NCBI GenBank assembly: GCA_964565715.1
Contig: CAZMGG010000217.1
Coordinates: 1 to 6,023 of the forward strand
Direction of reading: 5' to 3'
DNA from: CAZMGG01 sp964565715
Lineage (GTDB): Bacteria > Planctomycetota > UBA1135 > UBA2386
DNA length: 6,023 bases
Shown one piece after another: positions 1-6,023 of the stretch (position 1 is its first letter; each line of letters opens with the position of its first letter). The notes below the pieces were generated by a model that saw nothing but the letters and a program-made list of their open reading frames with translations, was not told the DNA's origin and ran no database searches. Both the position numbers and the translations under genes were made by a program.

Positions 1-802
<802 letters not shown>

Positions 803-807
803 GGGAG

Positions 808-811
808 CCTC
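808..811 (-). promoter_or_regulatory. Ribosome binding site of coxA
   Basis: In the 10-base gap between the coxB TAA stop and the coxA ATG, the mRNA reads GAGG followed by a 5-base spacer. It supports the ATG at 802 as the coxA start and independent re-initiation after coxB. Confidence 0.6.
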
Positions 812-812
812 G

Positions 813-1859
813 TTACTTGTTGCCGCCCGCGCCACCGGCGAGGGTCTTCATGTATTCGATGATGCCGAGCACGCGGTCGTCCGGCAGGGTCTTCTCGTCG
901 AAGGGCTGCATGCCGGGCTGGAAGCCCTGGCTGATCTTGGCGTTGGGGTTGCGGATCGACTCGATGATGTATTCGTCGTCGACGGTGATCGGCGGCTGCG
1001 GCGCCCCGCCGACCAGCACGGTGTGGTTGGTCTTGCCGTAGAGGCCCTGCCAGGTCGGGCCGATGCCGGGCGTGCCGTCGACCGAGTGGCAGCTCTTGCA
1101 CATGCTGGCGTAGAGCTTCTTGCCGCCGCCGGCGAGGTCGTTGATGTCCCACTGGTCCCACGGCCGCTCCCTGTACTTCTCGCCGCTGACGACGTGCACC
1201 TTGGCGTACATGAGGGAGTGGTCGAGGCCGCAGTACTCGGCGCAAAACAGGTGGTACTCGCCGATCTGGGTCGGCTCGACCCAGATCGTGTTGTACATGC
1301 CCGGCACGACGTCGCGCTTGATGCGCATCGACGGGATGAAGAACGAGTGGAGGACGTCCGAGCTCTCCAGGGTGAACGCGGCGGGCTTGCCGACCTCGAG
1401 CCAGACCTCGCCGACGCTGGCCACCGGATCGTTCGGGTAGAAGAACGTCCAGCTCCACTGCTTGGCGAGCACCTTGTGCTGGCGCGCATCGGCCGGGGCC
1501 ACCGCCATGTCCAGGCTGCCCTTCCAGCCCCACGCGAAGATCACCATGACGATGATCAGCGGGACGACCGTCCACACCACCTCCAGGGGGGTGTTGTGCG
1601 TGGTGTTGGACGCCGCGGGCTGGTCGATGGTCTTCCGCCGGTAGACGACCACCGAGTAGCCGAGGACGGCGGTGATCAGCAGGAAGAAGAAGATGCAGAC
1701 GACCAGGGTGAAGTAGAAGAGGTCGTCCACCTGGCCGAAGGTCGAGCTGAGGTTGGTCAGCTGGCCCCACTGGTCGACGGCCTCCTTGGGCGCGAAGCGG
1801 CCCGGCTCGTGCAGGCCCTGGGCTGCGCCTTGCGCGACTGGATCCTGGATGAAGATCAC
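813..1859 (-). CDS. coxB: Cytochrome c oxidase subunit II with CuA centre and C-terminal cytochrome c domain (caa3 type)
   Basis: Takes electrons into the oxidase through a C-terminal haem c and passes them to CuA and then to subunit I. The 348 residues contain a short outside N-terminus, two helices (about 47-70 and 92-113) and a periplasmic cupredoxin domain (about 125-225). CuA ligands are all present: H171, C206, E208, C210, H214 and M217 (CAEYCGLDHSLM). A cytochrome c domain (about 240-340) has CKSCH (C254, C257, H258) and a likely distal Met317 in GMQPF. The start is GTG; no in-frame ATG exists before the second helix, and GAGGA lies 4 bases upstream. No cleavable signal peptide is evident, so the first helix must insert with the N-terminus outside. 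It follows the SCO gene by 25 bases and precedes coxA by 10. The fused haem domain makes it a caa3 rather than an aa3 enzyme. Confidence 0.97.
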   Translation of the reverse strand: MIFIQDPVAQGAAQGLHEPGRFAPKEAVDQWGQLTNLSSTFGQVDDLFYFTLVVCIFFFLLITAVLGYSVVVYRRKTIDQPAASNTTHNTPLEVVWTVVPLIIVMVIFAWGWKGSLDMAVAPADARQHKVLAKQWSWTFFYPNDPVASVGEVWLEVGKPAAFTLESSDVLHSFFIPSMRIKRDVVPGMYNTIWVEPTQIGEYHLFCAEYCGLDHSLMYAKVHVVSGEKYRERPWDQWDINDLAGGGKKLYASMCKSCHSVDGTPGIGPTWQGLYGKTNHTVLVGGAPQPPITVDDEYIIESIRNPNAKISQGFQPGMQPFDEKTLPDDRVLGIIEYMKTLAGGAGGNK

Positions 1860-1863
1860 GGTT

Positions 1864-1868
1864 TCCTC
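1864..1868 (-). promoter_or_regulatory. Ribosome binding site that decides the GTG start of coxB
   Basis: The mRNA reads GAGGA, then 4 bases, then GTG at 1859. It lies in the 25-base gap after the SCO stop codon. No ATG is available in frame nearby, so this site is the main support for a GTG start. Confidence 0.55.
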
Positions 1869-1884
1869 GGTTGGGTGAAGTCGG

Positions 1885-2757
1885 TCAGGTGGTGGGCGCC
1901 GCGGCGGACGGCCGCCGGCGCTCGCGGCGCAGCATGACGAAGACCATGCCGAGGATGGCGATCACGGTGAGCACACCGCCGATCTTCATCACGGTCATGG
2001 CCTTCAGGCTGTAGGTGCGGGTGAGCGGGTCGAAGGTGAGGCAGCCGAGCTGGACCTGGTCCAGGAAGGTGCCGAGCCGGCCGGCGGACGACTCGACCAG
2101 CGCCAGCCGGACGTCCTTGGGCTCGAACGCCGGGCCATAGAGCACGCGGGTGACCTTGCCCTGCGGCGACAGGAACACCAGCGCCGGCGGATGGTCGAAG
2201 CGGTTGTCGTGCTCTGCCCAGAAGTAGCGGTAGCCGACGGCGTCGGTGAGCTGCTTGATCGAGTCCTGATCGCCGACGGTGAAGTGCCAGCCGGTGGCGG
2301 CGCCGATGCGATTCAGCTTGGCGACCCAGGTGTCCTTGCGCTCCTTGGCGAGTTCCGCCTTCTCGCGCGGGTCGATGCTGAGGGTCAGGATCTGGTAGTC
2401 GCGGGTCGGCTCGAGGTCGACGCTGTTCAGCGCCTCGACCATGCCGTCCATCACCTGGCCGCACATGGCCGGGCAGGAGTAGTAGCCGAGGTCGAGGATG
2501 ACCGGGCGGTCGCCGGGGAAGAACTGGCGCAGCGAGAGGGGATAGCCGCGGTCGTCGGTGAAGGTGAGGTCCAGCGGCAGCTGCGCGCCGATCCGGTCCT
2601 GCATCGACGAGGCCTCCTGGCGGACCTTCAGCACGTTGGGACCGCTCATGCCCTCCTGGGCCGGCAGCGCCGCCGCGGCGCAGAGCGCGGCCAGGGCCGG
2701 CCAGCGGCGCTGGCGGCGCGGGGTCTGGTGGGCGGCGATGCGATCTGGGAGGGACAT
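1885..2757 (-). CDS. SCO1/SenC family copper chaperone with C-terminal membrane anchor
   Basis: Thioredoxin-fold protein that delivers copper to, or reduces the cysteines of, the CuA site of the downstream subunit II. The ATG at 2757 gives 290 residues: a basic N-terminus and hydrophobic signal (about 13-33, likely cleaved near LPAQ), then the SCO fold (about 45-240) with C95 and C99 in YYSCPAMCG and H189 in FDHPPALVFL, the three expected copper ligands. A single helix at about 258-276 is followed by an Arg-rich tail, so the domain would be held at the periplasmic face by its C-terminus; classical Sco proteins use an N-terminal anchor. The frame stays open upstream to 3153, but that part shadows the preceding gene, and the ATG at 2757 is the one followed directly by a signal peptide. 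No convincing Shine-Dalgarno is seen in the 29-base gap. It could be called sco or senC; the family is secure. Confidence 0.93.
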   Translation of the reverse strand: MSLPDRIAAHQTPRRQRRWPALAALCAAAALPAQEGMSGPNVLKVRQEASSMQDRIGAQLPLDLTFTDDRGYPLSLRQFFPGDRPVILDLGYYSCPAMCGQVMDGMVEALNSVDLEPTRDYQILTLSIDPREKAELAKERKDTWVAKLNRIGAATGWHFTVGDQDSIKQLTDAVGYRYFWAEHDNRFDHPPALVFLSPQGKVTRVLYGPAFEPKDVRLALVESSAGRLGTFLDQVQLGCLTFDPLTRTYSLKAMTVMKIGGVLTVIAILGMVFVMLRRERRRPSAAAPTT

Positions 2758-2786
2758 GTCGACGGGGGCTGGCTGGGGTCGGGACG

Positions 2787-3092
2787 CTACTTGCGGGCCA
2801 TCTCCTGCATGACCTGCTCGATGCTCTTGCGGGGGAAGCCTTCCTCCCACTTGCCGCTCAGGAACAGCTCTTCCTTCTGCCGCAGCTCGGTGATCTCGGT
2901 GTTGGCCTTGCCCTCGACCTTGCGCGACTGCTCCTCGAACAGCACGCGGTCGAAGATGACCAGCAGGACCCAGAGGCCGACGAACAGGATCACCGTCCAG
3001 GTCGCCACCCAGGTGAAGGTGGCCTTGGCGTTGATGTCCTTCTGCGGATCGTTGGGCGCGGCCGGCGCACCGTGCGAGTGGGAGGATGCCAT
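2787..3092 (-). CDS. Small single-helix membrane protein of the ACIII/oxidase operon, function unknown
   Basis: I do not recognise this 101-residue protein with certainty. Seen: a short His/Ala/Pro N-terminus (MASSHSHGAPAAP), one strongly hydrophobic helix at about 27-49, then a charged, helical, possibly coiled-coil region (about 52-101) ending in KSIEQVMQEMARK. There are no cysteines and no haem or metal motif apart from the two N-terminal histidines. It starts 17 bases after the actF stop and ends 29 bases before the SCO start; GAGGG lies rather far (14 bases) upstream of the ATG. It is in the same operon and has the same base composition as its neighbours, so a real gene is likely. Inference: an accessory subunit of ACIII in the position of an ActG-like single-helix subunit, or a small oxidase assembly factor next to SCO. 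The end faintly recalls the IPIDxAM-type end of small proteins in other act/cox clusters, but this is from memory and weak. Confidence 0.8.
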   Translation of the reverse strand: MASSHSHGAPAAPNDPQKDINAKATFTWVATWTVILFVGLWVLLVIFDRVLFEEQSRKVEGKANTEITELRQKEELFLSGKWEEGFPRKSIEQVMQEMARK

Positions 3093-3109
3093 GGTTGTCT
3101 CGGGTGCCC

Positions 3110-4438
3110 TCAGAAGTTCTGGAAGTGGACCGACTCGGCCAGCCGCGGGTCACGCAGCGGCACGAGGTTGGACTTGCGGATGTTCATGATCACGAAGCCG
3201 GTGATCAGGCAGAGGATGCCGATCAGGGTCGTGAAGTCGTACCAGTGCAGGCCGTGCCAGTATTCGCCCAGGTCGTGGGCGATGGGGCCGAACAGGTTGC
3301 GGTCCTCGGCGACGGCATGCACGACGTCGCTGCCCTCGGCGGCGTGGCCGTAGTTGGGCAGGATCAGGTACTGCATGTCGAGCCAGTGCATGACCAGCAG
3401 GAAGGCGGCGCCGATGGCCAGGGTCAGCCGGTTGCGCTTGATGTGCCGGGACATCAGGAAGGCGAACGGCACCAGGAAGTGGCCGAAGATCAGCAGGGTG
3501 CCGATGGTGCCCCAGCCGTGCTCGCGCCGGTGCTGGTACCAGAGGGTCTCCTCCGGCAGGTTGGCGTACCAGATCAGCATGTACTGGCTGAAGTTCGTGT
3601 AGGTCCAGAAGACCATGAAGCCGAACAGCAGCTTGCCGAGGTCGTGGTAGTGCTCGACGTTGATGGCGTCGCGCAAGTAGCCCTTCTTGTTGAGCCACAT
3701 CCCGAGCAGCGTGACGAACGCCAGGAAGGCCATGAAGCCGCCGGCGAAGTAGGTGACGCCGAAGATCGTGCTGAACCAGTGCGGGTCCAGGGACATGATC
3801 CAGTCGAACGCCGCGAAGGTGATCGAGAGCGCGAACAGCAGCAGGCCCGGTGCGGCCACCCGCGACATCTTCAGGCTGATCGCCGGATCGCCGGTCTGGT
3901 CCTGGGCGATGCTGGACCGCCGGAACCAGGTGGCGAGCCCGATCCAGACCGCGAAGTAGATCAGCACGCGGACGAAGAAGAAGGTCGGGTTCAGGAAGCC
4001 GCTCTTGCCGGCGATCACCGCGTCGAACTTCGGGCTCTGCGGGTCCACCAGGGCCGGGTCCGACCAGTGGTGGAACAGGTGACCGAAGCCGACCACGATG
4101 GGCAGGAACAGCAGCAGCATCCACGGCAATGCCGCCATGGTGTTCTCGGCGACGCGGCGCACCGACACGCTCCAGCCGGCGCGGGTGATGTGCTGCACCA
4201 TGGTGAAGAACAGCGCACCCAGGCAGATGCCCAGGGTGAACATGTAGGCCACCAGGTAACCGAAGAAGAACCGGTCGCTGTGCTCGCCGAACATGTTCAG
4301 CGCGCAGGACGCGATCAGCAGGATCGCACCGATGCCGAGCATGAGGTTCTGGCCCTTGGCGAGATCGCCGGGCTTGACCCGGGTGATCAGATTGGGCGCG
4401 ACCTGCTCGATCGGCGGGGCGGTCAACGTGGCGCTCAT
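3110..4438 (-). CDS. actF: Alternative Complex III subunit ActF, NrfD/PsrC-like integral membrane subunit
   Basis: Second large membrane subunit of the quinol-oxidising ACIII, paralogous to ActC. The 442 residues form about ten helices (roughly 30-50, 57-80, 104-123, 152-172, 194-214, 224-248, 268-291, 310-330, 338-360, 400-420), the usual NrfD-like two four-helix bundles plus two. Recognisable ACIII segments are FDWIMSLDPHWFSTIFG (211-227), NFSQYMLIWYANLPEETLWY (282-301) and HWLDMQYLILPN (351-362). Several histidines and acidic residues sit in or near helices (H120, H123, H124, D212, H320), and in this family such residues are proposed to form proton paths; this role is inferred. The ATG follows the actE TGA by one base (TGACATG), so translation is probably coupled. 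Length and motifs fit the family, and nothing is missing. Confidence 0.95.
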   Translation of the reverse strand: MSATLTAPPIEQVAPNLITRVKPGDLAKGQNLMLGIGAILLIASCALNMFGEHSDRFFFGYLVAYMFTLGICLGALFFTMVQHITRAGWSVSVRRVAENTMAALPWMLLLFLPIVVGFGHLFHHWSDPALVDPQSPKFDAVIAGKSGFLNPTFFFVRVLIYFAVWIGLATWFRRSSIAQDQTGDPAISLKMSRVAAPGLLLFALSITFAAFDWIMSLDPHWFSTIFGVTYFAGGFMAFLAFVTLLGMWLNKKGYLRDAINVEHYHDLGKLLFGFMVFWTYTNFSQYMLIWYANLPEETLWYQHRREHGWGTIGTLLIFGHFLVPFAFLMSRHIKRNRLTLAIGAAFLLVMHWLDMQYLILPNYGHAAEGSDVVHAVAEDRNLFGPIAHDLGEYWHGLHWYDFTTLIGILCLITGFVIMNIRKSNLVPLRDPRLAESVHFQNF

Positions 4439-4439
4439 G

Positions 4440-5081
4440 TCAGTTCTGCTTCCCCAGGTTCTGCAGTGCGCGGATGTAGTGGATCACGGCCCAGCGATCG
4501 GCGGGCGTCAGGTGGCCGGCGTAGGCCGGCATGGTGCCCTTGCCCTTGGTGATGACCTCGAACAGCTCGCCGTCGGCCAGGTTGGGCACGCGGTTCTGCA
4601 TCGCGTCACCGCCGGCCTTGGCGTGGAAGCTCGGGATCACCACCGGCCAGCGCCTGCCGACGATGCCGTGGGCTTCGGGGCCGTTGCCGCCGCGGCCGGA
4701 CAGACCGTGGCAGGCCCCGCAGTGGATGCCGAAGCGTTCGCGACCCCGCTCGAGGACCTCGAGGGTCGGGGTCACGGGGTTGTCGGTGGCGTAGGCGCCG
4801 TCGGCCTTCTTGAAGGCGAGCAGACGCGGATCGACCTCCTGCGACTCACGCGACACCGTGCCGGCGACCGGCGCGCGCATGCCGCGGCCGTCCTTCCAGC
4901 CGTCGAAGTGGAACTCCGACTGCGCCTTGATCTTCTGCTGGAAGTCCATGTCGGGCACGAGGTGCACCGGCGGCGAGGTGGAGATGCCGCCGCGGCAGGC
5001 GCCCAAGGCGCCGAGACCGAGACCGGCCAGCAGGATGGCTGCGGTGCGGAGCCGATTGCGGGTCTGATTGTGGAACGCCAT
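4440..5081 (-). CDS. actE: Alternative Complex III subunit ActE, mono-haem cytochrome c lipoprotein
   Basis: Periplasmic cytochrome c of ACIII that receives electrons from the ActA/ActB redox chain and is placed to pass them to the oxidase. The 213 residues begin with a basic N-terminus, a hydrophobic stretch (about 11-28) and the lipobox LGAC with Cys29 as the predicted lipidated residue, so it should be tethered to the membrane by lipid. A segment MRAPVAGTVSRE (68-79) is typical of ActE. The haem domain (about 108-208) has CGACH (C121, C124, H125) and a distal Met184 in GTMPAYAGHL. The start at 5081 lies 3 bases after the actD stop, with GGAGGA 7 bases upstream. It is intact and resembles the family in length and order of elements. 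Confidence 0.96.
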   Translation of the reverse strand: MAFHNQTRNRLRTAAILLAGLGLGALGACRGGISTSPPVHLVPDMDFQQKIKAQSEFHFDGWKDGRGMRAPVAGTVSRESQEVDPRLLAFKKADGAYATDNPVTPTLEVLERGRERFGIHCGACHGLSGRGGNGPEAHGIVGRRWPVVIPSFHAKAGGDAMQNRVPNLADGELFEVITKGKGTMPAYAGHLTPADRWAVIHYIRALQNLGKQN

Positions 5082-5084
5082 GGG

Positions 5085-5611
5085 TCAGTCCTCCACCAGC
5101 TCGACGTGCTTGCCGCCGATGCTCTGCAGGAAGCGGACCGTCTCGGTCCGGTCGAACTTGGGATCGGTGGCCTCGACCGACAGGAAGAACCGGTCGTCGG
5201 TGACGCGGTGGAACGTGCTGTGCTGGAAGATCGGGTGGTGCAGGCGCGGCAGCCGGTTGAGGCCGAACATGCCGAACACTGCGGCAAACGCCGCCAGCAG
5301 CACCATGCACTCGAAGGTGATCGGGATGGTCGACGGCCAGGCGTAGGGCTCCTTGCCGGACACCCAGATCGGGTAGTCGACGCCGTTCATCCACCACATC
5401 ATCAGCTGCGCGCCGGCGATGCCGGCGATGCCGCCGCAGACCACCAGCCAGCCCAGCGGACTCGGCCCCTGGGCCAGGGCCTTGTCGAGGCCGTGGACCG
5501 GGAACGGCGTGTGCGCGTCGGTGCGGGTGTAGCCCTTCTGGGTCAGCTTCTCCGCCGCGTGGTAGAGCGCGGCGGGCGTCTCGAACTCGGCGACGACACC
5601 GTAGAGGGAGC

Positions 5612-5615
<4 letters not shown>
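5085..5615 (-). CDS. actD: Alternative Complex III subunit ActD (DUF3341)
   Basis: Small membrane subunit of ACIII without cofactor. The 176 residues open with the typical SLYGVVAEFETPAALYHAAE (3-22), a ferredoxin-like fold segment, followed by helices at about 54-75 and 97-118 and a soluble end (119-176) containing HHPIFQHSTFHRVTDDRFFL. The family caps the membrane subunits on the cytoplasmic side; its exact role is not settled, and a part in proton movement has been suggested. The ATG at 5615 overlaps the actC TGA in an ATGA, and GAGGTGA lies just upstream within the end of actC, so the start is well supported. The next gene, actE, begins 3 bases after its stop. Confidence 0.95.
5089..5094 (-). 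promoter_or_regulatory. Ribosome binding site of actE inside the end of actD
   Basis: GGAGGA in the mRNA, 7 bases before the ATG at 5081, formed by the last codons of actD (Val-Glu-Asp). It fixes the actE start just before the lipoprotein signal and suggests re-initiation by ribosomes finishing actD. Confidence 0.65.

Positions 5616-6023
<408 letters not shown>

Noticed and set aside
2758..3153. N-terminal extension of the SCO frame to position 3153
   Set aside because: The extension overlaps the 101-residue gene in another frame, shows no domain, and would bury the signal peptide that follows the ATG at 2757.
4513..4530. Short direct repeat ggccggc-gta-ggccggc
   Set aside because: Inside the actE haem domain, coding for the expected residues around the distal Met; short GC-rich repeats are common at this base composition.
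4741..4768. Inverted repeat CGACC...CTCGAGG A CCTCGAG GGTCG as a possible terminator or operator
   Set aside because: It lies within actE, encodes conserved residues around LEVLERGR, has almost no loop and no T-run. It is most simply a chance effect of Leu-Glu and Arg codons in GC-rich DNA.

Overview
The window is high-GC bacterial DNA and is essentially all coding. Every gene lies on the minus strand, so transcription runs from position 6023 towards position 1. It is the middle of a respiratory operon that joins an Alternative Complex III (ACIII, quinol:cytochrome c/acceptor oxidoreductase) to a caa3-type haem-copper oxygen reductase. ACIII replaces cytochrome bc1 in phyla such as Bacteroidota/Rhodothermota, Planctomycetota, Acidobacteriota, Gemmatimonadota, Myxococcota and Chloroflexota. 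The GC content and protein style suggest a high-GC member of one of these groups, perhaps planctomycete- or acidobacteria-like, but the sequence alone does not settle the phylum.

Layout in transcription order: the C-terminal part of actC (NrfD-like quinone subunit, 6023-5612, N-terminus outside the window); actD (DUF3341 two-helix subunit, 5615-5085); actE (mono-haem cytochrome c lipoprotein, 5081-4440); actF (second NrfD-like ten-helix subunit, 4438-3110); an unrecognised 101-residue single-helix membrane protein (3092-2787); a SCO1/SenC copper chaperone with a C-terminal membrane anchor (2757-1885); coxB with CuA and a fused cytochrome c domain (1859-813); and the N-terminal half of coxA (802-1, C-terminus outside the window). 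actC/actD overlap by 4 bases, actD/actE are separated by 3 bases and actE/actF by 1. The later junctions are 17, 29, 25 and 10 bases. I see no internal terminator, promoter, RNA gene, repeat array or mobile element, and no non-coding stretch longer than 29 bases.

How the genes work together (family knowledge plus inference): quinol is oxidised at the ActC (and possibly ActF) membrane face. Electrons pass through the haem/FeS subunits ActA/ActB, expected upstream outside the window, to the ActE haem. They then go to the haem c domain of CoxB, to CuA, and on to the haems and CuB of CoxA, where oxygen is reduced. SCO supplies copper to CuA. CoxA carries the YSHPxVY signature of the A2 subfamily of haem-copper oxidases, in which the usual proton-channel glutamate is absent.

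This is a known type of system rather than a new one. The least explained parts are the 101-residue membrane protein, a 10-histidine tail on ActC, and the C-terminal anchor of the SCO protein.
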